From Paracoccaceae bacterium (lineage in GTDB: Bacteria > Pseudomonadota > Alphaproteobacteria > Rhodobacterales > Rhodobacteraceae): DNA of 34,384 nt. Positions 24,060-32,714 of the stretch are shown piece after piece. The translations under genes were made by a program, and so were the position numbers. The stretch lies in the NCBI GenBank assembly GCA_016124615.1, contig WGNF01000009.1, positions 1 through 34,384 on the forward strand. Direction: 5' to 3'. Position 1 is the first letter of the stretch; each line of letters begins with the position of its first letter. Under the pieces are notes generated by a model. That model saw only the letters and a list, made by a program, of their open reading frames with translations, did no database searches and was not told the origin of the DNA.

Positions 24060-25651
24060 CGGCGCCGATCCTCGACATCCGCGATCTGCACATCGCCTTC
24101 CGGCAAGACGGGCGGCGGGTGGAGGCGGTGAAGGGCGTCAGCTTCGCCGTGGGGCAGGGCGAAACGGTGGCGCTGGTCGGTGAAAGCGGGTCGGGCAAGT
24201 CGGTCACGGCCCTCTCCACCGTCGCGCTGCTGCCGGAAGCGGCCGAGGTGGCGGGATCGGTCCGCTTCATGGGGCAGGAAATGGTGGGCGCCGCGCCCGC
24301 CGCCTTGCAGAAGGTGCGCGGCAACAAGATCAGCTTCATCTTTCAGGAGCCGATGACCAGCCTGAACCCCTTGCACACGCTGGAACGGCAGATCGCCGAA
24401 AGCCTGCTGCTGCATCAGGGCCTGACCGGCGCCAAGGCGCGGGCGCGGGTGATCGAGCTGTTGCTGAAGGTCGGTATCCATGATGCCGAGGCGCGGCTGG
24501 GCGCGTATCCGCATCAGCTTTCGGGCGGGCAGCGGCAGCGCGTGATGATCGCGATGGCGCTGGCGAACGGGCCGCAATTGCTGATCGCCGATGAACCGAC
24601 GACGGCGCTGGATGTGACGATTCAGGCGCAAATCCTCGACCTGCTGGCCGATCTGAAGCGGCAGGAGGGGATGAGCCTGCTGTTCATCACCCACGACCTT
24701 GGCATCGTGCGCCGTATCGCCGACCGCGTCTGTGTGATGCAGGGCGGCGAGATCGTCGAACAGGGGCCGACGGCCGATATTTTCGCCAACCCGCAGCACC
24801 CCTATACGCAGGGCCTGCTGGCCGCAGAGCCGACGGGCCGCCCCGATCCGGTCGCGCCCGACGCGCCAGAGATTGCCAGAACCGATGCGCTGCGGGTCTG
24901 GTTTCCGATTCAGCGCGGCTTTCTGCGCAAGACGGTGGGCCATGTGAAGGCGGTGAATGCCGCAAGCCTGTCGGTGCGCGCGGGCGAGACGCTGGGGATT
25001 GTGGGCGAAAGCGGGTCGGGCAAGACCACGCTGGCGCTGGCGATCCTGCGGCTGATCGCCTCCGAGGGGTCGATCAGTTTTCTCGGGCGCGAGTTGCAGG
25101 GGCTTTCGTTCCGCCAGATGCGCCCGGTGCGACGCGAGATGCAGATCGTGTTTCAGGACCCGTTCGGCAGCCTGTCGCCGCGCATGACGGTGGAACAGAT
25201 CATCGCGGAAGGCTTCACCGTTCATGGCACCGGCGGGCGCGACGCGCGCACCGAGGTGGCGCAGATCATGGCCGAGGTGGGTCTGGACCCCGCGATGATG
25301 CAACGCTACCCGCACGAGTTTTCCGGCGGGCAGCGCCAGCGCATCGCCATCGCGCGGGCGATGATCCTGCGGCCTCGGCTGGTGGTGCTGGATGAACCCA
25401 CCAGCGCGCTCGACATGACGGTGCAAGTCCAGATCGTCGATCTGCTGCGCGATCTGCAGCGCAAATGGGGGCTGGCCTATATCTTCATCAGCCACGATCT
25501 GCGCGTGGTGCGGGCGCTGGCGCACCGGATGATCGTAATGAAAGAGGGCGACGTGATTGAAGCTGGTGACAGCGAGGCGATCTTTGCTGCGCCGCAGTCG
25601 GATTACACCCGCGAACTGCTGGCGGCCGCGCTGAACCTGATACCCGCCTAG
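24056..25651 (+). CDS. yejF: Peptide ABC transporter ATP-binding protein with two ABC domains, YejF-like
   Basis: A 531-aa ATPase with two complete nucleotide-binding domains in one chain. Domain 1: Walker A GESGSGKS (42-49), signature LSGGQRQR (154-161), Walker B LLIADEP (174-180), switch His in FITHDL. Domain 2: Walker A GESGSGKT (316-323), signature FSGGQRQR (421-428), Walker B LVVLDEP, switch His in FISHDL. The oligopeptide-specific HPYTQGLL tail follows domain 1. All catalytic residues look intact. The ATG at 24056 overlaps the yejE stop. The stop overlaps the convergent hemN stop by 4 bases (CTAG). Confidence 0.96.
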   Translation: MTAPILDIRDLHIAFRQDGRRVEAVKGVSFAVGQGETVALVGESGSGKSVTALSTVALLPEAAEVAGSVRFMGQEMVGAAPAALQKVRGNKISFIFQEPMTSLNPLHTLERQIAESLLLHQGLTGAKARARVIELLLKVGIHDAEARLGAYPHQLSGGQRQRVMIAMALANGPQLLIADEPTTALDVTIQAQILDLLADLKRQEGMSLLFITHDLGIVRRIADRVCVMQGGEIVEQGPTADIFANPQHPYTQGLLAAEPTGRPDPVAPDAPEIARTDALRVWFPIQRGFLRKTVGHVKAVNAASLSVRAGETLGIVGESGSGKTTLALAILRLIASEGSISFLGRELQGLSFRQMRPVRREMQIVFQDPFGSLSPRMTVEQIIAEGFTVHGTGGRDARTEVAQIMAEVGLDPAMMQRYPHEFSGGQRQRIAIARAMILRPRLVVLDEPTSALDMTVQVQIVDLLRDLQRKWGLAYIFISHDLRVVRALAHRMIVMKEGDVIEAGDSEAIFAAPQSDYTRELLAAALNLIPA

Positions 25652-27003
25652 ATCGCGGCAGAGTGCTGGGCCTTGGACTGGTCGTAGGCGTCGAAGGCGC
25701 GCGCGATCATCCGGGTCAGCGGGCGGGCACGTTCCGGAATCACGAGGCCGGTGGAGGTCGCGCCAAGCATGCCGGGAAAGGCCGCAAGTGCCCGGCCATA
25801 CATCATGTCCAGCTGCGCGTGGGTGGCGCCGTAATCGCGGATCAACTCGTCGCTCGACACCGCGAAGTCGCACATCAGCGCCTCGATGATACGGCCGCGC
25901 AGGCGATCGTCATCGGTGAAGACATGGCCGCGATGGGTCGAGAACCGGCCCGCGCGAATGTCCTTGGTGTAGGCCGAGGTGGCCGAGACGTTCTGCGCGA
26001 AACCCTGCGGAAAGCGCGAGATGGACGAGGCGCCAAGGCCGATCAGCGCCGCCGCGGTATCGTCGGTATAGCCCTGAAAGTTGCGGCGAAGGGCGCCCTT
26101 GGCCAGCGCGACGGCCAGACCGTCGTCGGGGCGGGCAAAATGGTCGATGCCGATTTCCTGATATCCATCCCAGACGAACAATTTGCGCGCCGTCTCGAAC
26201 AGGTCCAGCCGTTCGTGCGGCGTCGGCAGCGCATCCGACGGTATCATCACCTGCCGCCGCGCCATCCACGGCACATGGGCATAGCCGTAAAGCGCCACCC
26301 GGTCGGGCGAGAGCGACAGCAGCTTCTGCACCGAATCCGCGATACGCTCCGGCGTCTGGTGCGGCAGCCCGTAGAGGATGTCGGCGTTGAGGCTTTTCAC
26401 CCCCTTCTCGCGGATCGCAAGGATCGCGTCGCGCGTCACCTCATAGGTCTGGTCGCGGCCGATGGTCTTCTGAATCTCCAGATCGAAATCCTGCACCCCG
26501 ATCGAGGCGCGATTCATCCCCGCCGCTGCCAGTGCATCCAATCGCGCGGCGTCGATCTCGTTGGGGTCAATCTCCACCGAGAATTCGGCCCGTGGCCCCA
26601 TTGGAACGGCGTCAAAGACGGTCTCGGCCAGTTCCGCGATCAGGTCGGCAGGCAGCAGCGTCGGCGTGCCCCCGCCCCAATGCAGCCGCGACAGTGTTAC
26701 CCCGTGCGCGAGCCGCGCCTTGAGCATCGCGATTTCGGCCTTGAGCGTCTGCACGTAGGCGCGCACCGGATCGTCGCTGGAGGTTCCCTGGGTGCGGCAG
26801 GCGCAGAACCAGCACAGACGGCGGCAAAATGGCACATGCAGGTACAGCGAAATCTCGCCCTGCGCCGGGATCGCCGCGATCCAGTCGGAAAATGTCTCTG
26901 GAACGACGGACGCGCTGAAATGCGGTGCCGTTGGGTAGCTTGTATACCTGGGTACACGCGCGTCGAAGAGTCCGAACCGCGCAAGTTGCGAGTTACTGTC
27001 CAT
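25648..27003 (-). CDS. hemN: Oxygen-independent coproporphyrinogen III oxidase
   Basis: A 451-aa radical SAM enzyme that converts coproporphyrinogen III to protoporphyrinogen IX without oxygen, feeding heme (and in phototrophs bacteriochlorophyll) synthesis. The cluster motif is C60-x3-C64-x2-C67 in HVPFCRRLCWFCACR, with C69 as in true HemN; the preceding YLH supplies the SAM-contact tyrosine. GGGTPTLL and EIDPNEID are present, and the C-terminal HemN domain is complete. This is the copy called hemZ next to fnrL in Rhodobacter. No Shine-Dalgarno precedes the ATG at 27003, and an FNR box lies 36-49 bases upstream. The stop overlaps yejF by 4 bases. Confidence 0.95.
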   Translation of the reverse strand: MDSNSQLARFGLFDARVPRYTSYPTAPHFSASVVPETFSDWIAAIPAQGEISLYLHVPFCRRLCWFCACRTQGTSSDDPVRAYVQTLKAEIAMLKARLAHGVTLSRLHWGGGTPTLLPADLIAELAETVFDAVPMGPRAEFSVEIDPNEIDAARLDALAAAGMNRASIGVQDFDLEIQKTIGRDQTYEVTRDAILAIREKGVKSLNADILYGLPHQTPERIADSVQKLLSLSPDRVALYGYAHVPWMARRQVMIPSDALPTPHERLDLFETARKLFVWDGYQEIGIDHFARPDDGLAVALAKGALRRNFQGYTDDTAAALIGLGASSISRFPQGFAQNVSATSAYTKDIRAGRFSTHRGHVFTDDDRLRGRIIEALMCDFAVSSDELIRDYGATHAQLDMMYGRALAAFPGMLGATSTGLVIPERARPLTRMIARAFDAYDQSKAQHSAAI

Positions 27004-27038
27004 TGGGATAGGTTTTAAAAGGTGGCCCAGTTGCCGCC

Positions 27039-27052
27039 TTGATGCAGATCAA
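27039..27052. promoter_or_regulatory. FNR box between hemN and fnrL
   Basis: TTGAT-GCAG-ATCAA is a perfect match to the FNR consensus. Its centre (27045.5) would be at -41.5 for a hemN transcript starting one base before the hemN ATG, with TTTTAAAAC as the -10 region on the minus strand. For fnrL it lies only 14-27 bases before the start codon, a position more suited to autorepression. Confidence 0.9.
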
Positions 27053-27065
27053 ATGGGATTCGCCG

Positions 27066-27812
27066 ATGGACCTTACCCATGCCGCGTTCAACGAGCATGA
27101 TTGCGGCAATTGCCCGATCCGGCACCGGGCGGTTTGTGCCCGCTGCGATGCGGCGGAACTGCGCGACCTGGAACAAATCAAGTATTACCGCAGCTTCGAG
27201 GCCGGGCAGACGGTGATCTGGTCCGGGGACCAGATGGAATTCGTGGCTTCGGTCGTCACGGGCATCGCGACGCTGACCCAGACGATGGAGGATGGCCGCC
27301 GCCAGATGGTCGGCCTGCTGCTGCCGTCCGATTTCGTCGGTCGGCCGGGGCGCGACCGCGCGCCCTATGACGTGTCGGCCACCACCGATCTGGTGATGTG
27401 CTGTTTCCGCCGCAAGCCGTTCGAAGAAATGATGATCCGCACGCCGCACATCAGCCAGCGCCTGTTGCAGATGACGCTGGATGAACTGGACGCGGCACGG
27501 GAATGGATGCTGCTGCTGGGCCGCAAGACGGCGCGCGAGAAGATCGCGAGCCTTGTGGCAATCATCGGGCGGCGCGACGCCTCGCTGCACATCCGCGGCC
27601 ACAAGGGGCCGCTGACCTTCGATCTGCCGCTGACGCGAGAGGCGATGGCCGATTACCTCGGCCTGACGCTGGAAACCGTCAGCCGCCAGATCTCGGCGCT
27701 GAAGCGCGATGGGGTGATCGAGTTGCAGGGCAAGCGGCATGTGACGGTGCCAAGCCTTGACCGCCTGCTGGAAGAAGCGGGCGACGATACCGATGGCGGC
27801 TTCCTGAACTAG
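27066..27812 (+). CDS. fnrL: Oxygen-sensing regulator FnrL
   Basis: A 248-aa Crp/Fnr-family activator, the same length as Rhodobacter FnrL. Four N-terminal cysteines (C13, C16, C24, C27 in HDCGNCPIRHRAVCARC) and the later Cys pair in DLVMCCFRR supply the [4Fe-4S] cluster ligands. The cluster makes the protein a DNA-binding dimer only without oxygen. The cyclic-nucleotide-like sensor domain, dimer helix (LDELDAAREWMLLLGRKTAREKI) and helix-turn-helix with the FNR recognition residues (ETVSRQISALKRDGVI) follow. Start 27066 is chosen for family length; 27042 would lie inside the FNR box. It should control hemN, the stress protein and ccoNOQP, all of which carry its boxes. Confidence 0.96.
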   Translation: MDLTHAAFNEHDCGNCPIRHRAVCARCDAAELRDLEQIKYYRSFEAGQTVIWSGDQMEFVASVVTGIATLTQTMEDGRRQMVGLLLPSDFVGRPGRDRAPYDVSATTDLVMCCFRRKPFEEMMIRTPHISQRLLQMTLDELDAAREWMLLLGRKTAREKIASLVAIIGRRDASLHIRGHKGPLTFDLPLTREAMADYLGLTLETVSRQISALKRDGVIELQGKRHVTVPSLDRLLEEAGDDTDGGFLN

Positions 27813-27837
27813 CGGCAGGCGCGCCGCGCGACCAACG

Positions 27838-27873
27838 AAAAGGCCCGCCCGCAGCTTGCGCCGGGGCGGGCCT
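27838..27873 (-). terminator. Terminator of the universal stress gene (also between fnrL and it)
   Basis: AGGCCCGCCC (27841-27850) pairs perfectly with GGGCGGGCCT (27864-27873). On the minus strand the stem runs into TTTTCGTT. It separates the convergent fnrL and universal stress genes. Confidence 0.82.
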
Positions 27874-27895
27874 CAAAGTTCCGGCGGGCGAGCAC

Positions 27896-28735
27896 CTAGT
27901 GCGCCATGAACACCGGCACGGTGGCCAGTTCCAGCATCCCGCGCGTGGCGCCGCCAAGGATCGCCTCGCGGAAGCGCGAATGGCCGTAGGCCCCCATCAC
28001 GATCATGTCGGCGTTGATGTCATTGGCGTGGCGCAGCAGAATGTCGGAAATCTTCGGCAGCGTCTTGGCCAGCACGGAAACCTCGGCCCGCACGCCGTGG
28101 CGCACCAGCATCTGCGACAGCGGGCCACCGGGGTCCGACCGTTCCGGGCCATGCTTCGGCGGGTCGATCACCGCGATGTCGACCATCTCGGCCTTGCGCA
28201 GCAGCGGCATCGCCCGGCGCACCGCCGCCAGTGCCTCGCTGCTCTGGTTCCAGGCGACAACGATCCGGCCGCCCAGCTTGGCGCCAACGCCGGTATCGGG
28301 CAGCACCAGAACCGGGGTCTGGCCATCGAACAGGGCGGCCTCGACGATCGCCTCTTCCTCTTGGCCGCGACCGGCGCCGAAGGGCTTGGGCAGGATGACA
28401 AGGTCGTTGAAGCGGGCGCGGATCGCCACCAGCCCGTTCAGCGCACCAAGCTGGGCCACTGCGGCCTCGCTGGACCACCGGATATCCTCGCGGCCAAGGC
28501 GTTCCTGCACCTTGGCATCAAGCGCGCGGGCCTCTGCATCGGCGCGGTCGATCATTTCCTGCTGCAGCACGATGGCGGCGCCGGCGTAGTAATACCCCGC
28601 CTGTGTCCGGTCGACCCCGAGGCACAGCACCTCCAGGTGGGCGTCTTCGCGACGGGCCAGATCAACCGCGGCGGACAGCGTCGGTTCGATGGCTTCCGCG
28701 GCGGTGAGGACGGTCATAAGCGATTTATAGGCCAT
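27896..28735 (-). CDS. Universal stress protein, tandem Usp domains
   Basis: A 279-aa protein with two Usp domains. The first (about 1-145) begins MAYKSLMTVLTAAEAIEPTL and lacks a clear ATP-binding loop. The second (about 155-279) begins GGRIVVAWNQSSEALAA and ends with the G-x2-G-x9-G type loop GAYGHSRFREAILGGATR, so it probably binds ATP. Such genes sit next to ccoN in Rhodobacter and Paracoccus and help survival under oxygen limitation or other stress. The start at 28735 follows GAGGAG. An FNR box centred 41.5 bases before a predicted transcript start at 28760, with TATGGT as -10, indicates direct FnrL activation. Confidence 0.93.
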   Translation of the reverse strand: MAYKSLMTVLTAAEAIEPTLSAAVDLARREDAHLEVLCLGVDRTQAGYYYAGAAIVLQQEMIDRADAEARALDAKVQERLGREDIRWSSEAAVAQLGALNGLVAIRARFNDLVILPKPFGAGRGQEEEAIVEAALFDGQTPVLVLPDTGVGAKLGGRIVVAWNQSSEALAAVRRAMPLLRKAEMVDIAVIDPPKHGPERSDPGGPLSQMLVRHGVRAEVSVLAKTLPKISDILLRHANDINADMIVMGAYGHSRFREAILGGATRGMLELATVPVFMAH

Positions 28736-28759
28736 CAAGCGTCTCCTCGGATGATGTGA

Positions 28760-28808
28760 CAAGTTGACCATATCGGGCCGTGAGGCCCAACGCATTGACC
28801 TTGATCAA
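28760..28808 (-). promoter_or_regulatory. FNR box and class II promoter of the universal stress gene
   Basis: TTGAC-CTTG-ATCAA (28795-28808) is a perfect FNR box. Read on the minus strand, its centre (28801.5) lies 41.5 bases before 28760, and TATGGT occupies -12 to -7 (28772-28767). The untranslated leader would be about 25 bases and contains GAGGAG. Confidence 0.8.
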
Positions 28809-28826
28809 CCCAAGCCTCACGGGGAA

Positions 28827-28875
28827 TTGACATGGATCAAGGCGCCCCCCCGGAGGGGCAGCGACAACCGGGGCA
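28827..28875 (+). promoter_or_regulatory. ccoNp: FNR box and probable promoter of ccoNOQP
   Basis: TTGAC-ATGG-ATCAA (28827-28840) is a perfect FNR box, centre 28833.5. A class II start would fall near 28875 with the weak -10 GACAAC (28863-28868), giving a leader of about 57 bases to the ccoN ATG. The centre lies exactly 32 bp from the divergent box. Confidence 0.8.
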
Positions 28876-28931
28876 GTCAAAAAGCCCCCGGCTGCTGCGA
28901 GTCAGACTGGGACAGGACGAAGGGACGCACA

Positions 28932-30530
28932 ATGTGGGACTACGTTAAACTGATCGTGCTTGGCACGATCGCGCTTTGCGGCGCGGTCGCGGCCAATTAC
29001 GCACGCGATTTCGGATATGAAGTGCATGCGATCCTCATCACGGTTGTCGCGGCCGGGATGTTTGTCTGGCAACTGCGCCGGATCGACGAACCGAAGCCGG
29101 TGCCGACAGATGAGTATCTGGACGGTGTGATCCGCGCCGGTGTGATCGCGACGATGTTCTGGGGCGTCGTCGGCATGTTGGCGGGGGTGTTCATCGCCTC
29201 GCAGCTGGCCTTTCCCTCGCTCAACTTCATCTGGGCGCATGGCTATCTGAACTTCGGGCGGCTGCGGCCGGTGCATACCTCGGGCGTGATTTTCGCCTTC
29301 GGGGGCAACGCCCTGCTCGCGACCTCGTTCTACGTGGTGCAGCGCACCAGTGCCGCGCGGCTCTGGGGCGGAAACCTCGCCTGGTTCGTGTTCTGGGGTT
29401 ACAACCTCTTCATCGTGCTGGCCGCGTCCGGCTACGTGATGGGCGTCACCCAGGCCAAGGAATACGCCGAGCCCGAGTGGTACATGGACCTCTGGCTGAC
29501 GATCGTCTGGCTGGCCTATCTCGCGGTCTTCCTCGGCACGATCATCAAGCGCAAAGAGCCCCACATCTACGTGGCGAACTGGTTCTACCTGTCGTTCATC
29601 GTGACGATCGCGATGCTGCACGTGTTCAACAACCTGTCGATCCCGGTCTCGATCTTCGGCTCGAAGTCGGTGCAGGTGTTCAGTGGCGTGCAAGACATGA
29701 TGGTGCAGTGGTGGTATGGCCACAACGCCGTGGGCTTCTTCCTGACCGCTGGCTTCCTGGGCATGATGTACTACTTCGTGCCGAAACAGGCCGAACGCCC
29801 GGTCTACAGCTACAAGCTGTCGATCATCCACTTCTGGGCGCTGATCTTCCTTTATATCTGGGCCGGTCCGCACCACCTGCACTACACCGCGCTGCCCGAC
29901 TGGGCCTCGACGCTGGGGATGGTGTTCTCGATTATGCTCTGGATGCCCTCGTGGGGCGGCATGATCAACGGCCTGATGACGCTGTCGGGCGCCTGGGACA
30001 AGCTGCGGACCGACCCGATCATGCGCATGATGGTAGTGTCGGTCGGCTTCTACGGCATGTCGACCTTCGAAGGCCCGATGATGTCGATCAAGGCCGTGAA
30101 CTCGCTGAGCCACTACACTGACTGGACCATCGGTCACGTCCACTCCGGCGCGCTTGGCTGGAACGGCATGATCACCTTCGGCGCGCTCTACTTCCTGACG
30201 CCGCGTCTGTGGAACCGGGATCGGCTGTACAGCCTCAAGCTGGTCAGCTGGCACTTCTGGCTCGCCACCATCGGGATCGTACTCTACGCCTCGTCGATGT
30301 GGGTGTCGGGCATCATGGAAGGCCTGATGTGGCGCGAAGTCGATGCGCAGGGTTATCTGGTGAACTCGTTCGCAGATACCGTGGCGGCCCGCTTCCCGAT
30401 GCTGGTAACCCGCGCGACCGGTGGCAGCCTCTATCTTACGGGCGTGCTCATCATGGCCTTCAACCTCTGGAAAACCGCGACTGCAATGCCTGAAAAGGCA
30501 CCTGCCGCCACGGCTGTTCCGGCTGAGTGA
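28932..30530 (+). CDS. ccoN: cbb3-type cytochrome c oxidase subunit I
   Basis: The 532-aa catalytic subunit of the high-affinity cbb3 oxidase, a multi-helix inner-membrane protein. Low-spin heme b ligands are in RPVHTSG (H115) and the GHVHSG segment (H402/H404). CuB ligands are H264 in WYGHNAV and H314/H315 in AGPHHLHY, with the cross-linked tyrosine Y308 six residues before H314. It reduces oxygen to water and pumps protons under low oxygen. AAGGGA lies upstream of the ATG at 28932; the frame is open earlier but the upstream part is the promoter region. First gene of ccoNOQP, preceded by an FNR box. Confidence 0.98.
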   Translation: MWDYVKLIVLGTIALCGAVAANYARDFGYEVHAILITVVAAGMFVWQLRRIDEPKPVPTDEYLDGVIRAGVIATMFWGVVGMLAGVFIASQLAFPSLNFIWAHGYLNFGRLRPVHTSGVIFAFGGNALLATSFYVVQRTSAARLWGGNLAWFVFWGYNLFIVLAASGYVMGVTQAKEYAEPEWYMDLWLTIVWLAYLAVFLGTIIKRKEPHIYVANWFYLSFIVTIAMLHVFNNLSIPVSIFGSKSVQVFSGVQDMMVQWWYGHNAVGFFLTAGFLGMMYYFVPKQAERPVYSYKLSIIHFWALIFLYIWAGPHHLHYTALPDWASTLGMVFSIMLWMPSWGGMINGLMTLSGAWDKLRTDPIMRMMVVSVGFYGMSTFEGPMMSIKAVNSLSHYTDWTIGHVHSGALGWNGMITFGALYFLTPRLWNRDRLYSLKLVSWHFWLATIGIVLYASSMWVSGIMEGLMWREVDAQGYLVNSFADTVAARFPMLVTRATGGSLYLTGVLIMAFNLWKTATAMPEKAPAATAVPAE

Positions 30531-30542
30531 TCGGAGACAGTC

Positions 30543-31268
30543 ATGGCTTTTCTGGATAAACACAAGAAAATCGAAACCCACGCCACGCTGCTTCTGGTCC
30601 TCGCCTTCCTGGTGGTGACCATCGGCGGTCTGGTCGAGATCGTGCCGCTGTTCTACCTCGACAACACGATCGAAAAGGTGCAGGGCATGCGGCCCTACAC
30701 CCCGCTGGAACTGGCAGGGCGCATGATCTACGTCCGCGAGGGCTGCTATCTGTGCCACAGCCAGATGATCCGCCCGATGCGCGACGAGGTCGAACGCTAC
30801 GGCCACTACTCCCTTGCGGCGGAGTCGATGTACGACCACCCGGCGCAATGGGGTTCTGAACGGCAAGGGCCCGATCTGGCCCGCGTCGGTGGCCGTTATT
30901 CCGACCACTGGCACGTCGACCACCTGACCAACCCGCAATCGGTGGTGCCAGAGTCGATCATGCCCAAATACGGCTTCCTGTCGGACACCACGATCGACGG
31001 CAAGTACATCGAAGACCTGATGAAGACCAACCGTGAAGTGGGTGTGCCCTACACCGACGACGAATTGGCGAGCGCCAAGGCCGACTTCGCCGCCCAGGAC
31101 AACCCCGACGCGGATTCGTCCGGCCTGCTTGCGCGCTATCCCAAGGCCAACGTGCGCAACTTCGACGGCAAGCCCGGCATCACCGAGATGGACGCTCTGA
31201 TCGCCTATCTGCAGGTGCTTGGCACGATGGTCGACTTCTCGACCTTCATTCCGGACAAGACCCGGTAA
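30543..31268 (+). CDS. ccoO: cbb3-type cytochrome c oxidase subunit II (monoheme)
   Basis: A 241-aa membrane-anchored monoheme cytochrome c. One N-terminal helix ([21 protein letters not shown]) anchors it, and the heme site is C68-x2-C71-H72 in [16 protein letters not shown], the CcoO signature. Further family segments are [19 protein letters not shown] and a conserved Met-containing SIMPKYGFL that supplies the axial ligand. It passes electrons from CcoP to CcoN. The start lies 12 bases after ccoN, with GGAG before it. Confidence 0.98.
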   Translation: MAFLDKHKKIETHATLLLVLAFLVVTIGGLVEIVPLFYLDNTIEKVQGMRPYTPLELAGRMIYVREGCYLCHSQMIRPMRDEVERYGHYSLAAESMYDHPAQWGSERQGPDLARVGGRYSDHWHVDHLTNPQSVVPESIMPKYGFLSDTTIDGKYIEDLMKTNREVGVPYTDDELASAKADFAAQDNPDADSSGLLARYPKANVRNFDGKPGITEMDALIAYLQVLGTMVDFSTFIPDKTR

Positions 31269-31278
31269 GGAGGGCGCG

Positions 31279-31470
31279 ATGGAAACCTTCAATCAAATGC
31301 AGGAATTCGCAGAAAGCTGGGCGCTGGTGTTCCTGACCGTCGTCTTCGTCGCCGCCGTTGTCTGGGCGCTCTGGCCCGGCAAAAGCCGCGACCAGGACGA
31401 CGCGGCGCGGTTGATCTTCCGCAACGAGGATCGGCCAGCCAGTGACAAACCCGTGCACAAGGAGGCGTGA
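31279..31470 (+). CDS. ccoQ: cbb3-type oxidase small subunit CcoQ
   Basis: A 63-aa single-helix membrane protein (SWALVFLTVVFVAAVVWALW), followed by the positive-inside KSRDQDDAARLIF tail. CcoQ stabilises the complex and in Rhodobacter protects it or takes part in signalling to the Prr system. AAGGAGG overlaps the ccoO stop codon, and the ATG at 31279 follows it. The gene is only 2 bases from ccoP. Confidence 0.95.
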   Translation: METFNQMQEFAESWALVFLTVVFVAAVVWALWPGKSRDQDDAARLIFRNEDRPASDKPVHKEA

Positions 31471-31472
31471 AG

Positions 31473-32354
31473 ATGAGTGAAAAGAAACCCCAGTCGCACG
31501 GCAAGAACCAGGTCGAGACGACCGGTCACACGTGGGACGGCATCGAAGAACTGAACAACCCGCTGCCGAAGTGGTGGCTCTATACCTTCTACGCCTGCAT
31601 CCTGTTCGCGGCGGTCTACACCGTGCTTTACCCGGCGTGGCCGCTGTTCAGCGGCGAGACGCCCGGCATACTGGGATATTCGACCCGGGGCGCCGAAGCG
31701 GCCGAGATGAAGACCTGGGAAGCGCAGAATGCGCCGCTGCAGACCAAGCTGGATGCCGCCGACCTGACCACGGTCAAGGACGATCCGGCGCTGCTGCAAT
31801 ACGCCAACTCTGCGGGCGCGGCGGTGTTCAAGACCTACTGCATCCAGTGCCACGGCGCCGGGGCGGCGGGGAACAAGGGCTACCCGAACCTGCTGGACGA
31901 CGATTGGCTGCACGGCGGCACGATCGATGCGATCTACACCACGATTCAGCACGGTGTACGTAGCCCGACCGACCCCGACACCCGCCCGGCGCCGGACATG
32001 CCGGCCTGGGGCGAGACGTTGAAGCCGGAAGAGATCACCAGCGTGGTGCAATACGTGCTGAAGATCTCGGGCCAGACCTTCGACGCGACGGCGGCGGATG
32101 CGGGCGCCAAGGTGTTCACCGACAACTGCACCGCCTGCCACGGCGATGACGCGAAGGGCAACAAGGATATGGGCGCGCCCAATCTGACCGACGCGATCTG
32201 GCTTTATGGCGGCGATCAGGCGACGATCACGCAGACCGTCGAAAAAGGCCGCTCTGGCGTGATGCCGTCGTGGAGCACCGGTTCGGCGAAGCTGTCCGAA
32301 GCCGACATCCGTTCGGTCGCGCTTTACGTGCACGGTCTGGGCGGCGGCCAGTAA
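31473..32354 (+). CDS. ccoP: cbb3-type cytochrome c oxidase subunit III (diheme)
   Basis: A 293-aa diheme cytochrome c with an N-terminal membrane helix (WWLYTFYACILFAAVYTVLY). The two heme sites are C123-x2-C126-H127 (CIQCHG) and C219-x2-C222-H223 (CTACHG). It begins with the family segment TTGHTWDGIEELNNPLPKWW. It accepts electrons from soluble or anchored cytochrome c and hands them to CcoO. The ATG at 31473 is chosen because AAGGAGG (31459-31465) is 7 bases before it; the in-frame GTG at 31467 is too close. A very strong terminator follows, and no ccoGHIS genes come after it. Confidence 0.98.
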   Translation: MSEKKPQSHGKNQVETTGHTWDGIEELNNPLPKWWLYTFYACILFAAVYTVLYPAWPLFSGETPGILGYSTRGAEAAEMKTWEAQNAPLQTKLDAADLTTVKDDPALLQYANSAGAAVFKTYCIQCHGAGAAGNKGYPNLLDDDWLHGGTIDAIYTTIQHGVRSPTDPDTRPAPDMPAWGETLKPEEITSVVQYVLKISGQTFDATAADAGAKVFTDNCTACHGDDAKGNKDMGAPNLTDAIWLYGGDQATITQTVEKGRSGVMPSWSTGSAKLSEADIRSVALYVHGLGGGQ

Positions 32355-32378
32355 GGCCCTTCGCCATCCCTGAAGACA

Positions 32379-32412
32379 AAACGACCCGGTTCCGCGAGGA
32401 GCCGGGTCGTTT
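32379..32412 (+). terminator. Strong terminator after ccoNOQP
   Basis: A continuous 15-bp stem runs from AAACGACCCGGTTCC to GGAGCCGGGTCGTTT (one G-U) with a GCGA loop. The stem itself ends in TTT on either strand, so it could work in both directions, including for the small convergent ORF. Confidence 0.88.
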
Positions 32413-32451
32413 GGCATTCAGGTGCCGGGGCGCGCGTCGGGTGCGGCCCTG

Positions 32452-32613
32452 TCACTGTTCGCAGGGGTTGCCGGGTTGCCAGCGACGGCCCTGCCAGAAA
32501 TACTCATCGTCGGCGCGGCGAAGGCGGGCCCTTGTCGTGCCCTCGGACTCGGTGCGCCACGCAATCTGGCTGCGCGTGGCGATGAGCAGGCTTTTTGCAA
32601 GTATTGCCAACAT
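32452..32613 (-). CDS. Small conserved-looking ORF, 53 aa, function unknown
   Basis: A short protein starting MLAILAKSLLIATRSQIAWR, then a basic middle (RARLRRADDEYFWQGRRWQ) and ending PGNPCEQ. I do not recognise a family. Support for translation is the strong ribosome site AAAGGAG at 6 bases before the ATG and the absence of any other gene in this stretch. The N-terminal part could be an amphipathic or short membrane helix. It lies between the ccoP terminator and a divergent LysR gene. Confidence 0.6.
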   Translation of the reverse strand: MLAILAKSLLIATRSQIAWRTESEGTTRARLRRADDEYFWQGRRWQPGNPCEQ

Positions 32614-32714
32614 GGCGATCTCCTTTCCCTGATGGCGTGATGCTATGAATATGGGGGAAATCGTGGCAGAACACCAATCAGGAATAGATCTGGTATGTAA
32701 GGCAGAATTACACG

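Noticed and set aside
27039..27065. Upstream starts for fnrL at 27039 or 27042
   Set aside because: They would place the FNR box inside the coding region and add residues not seen in FnrL; 27066 gives the normal 248 aa.
28902..31292. A 796-residue open frame on the minus strand across ccoN and ccoO
   Set aside because: It is a shadow of the well-identified ccoN/ccoO genes, with His/Arg/Asp-rich low-complexity composition and no family similarity.
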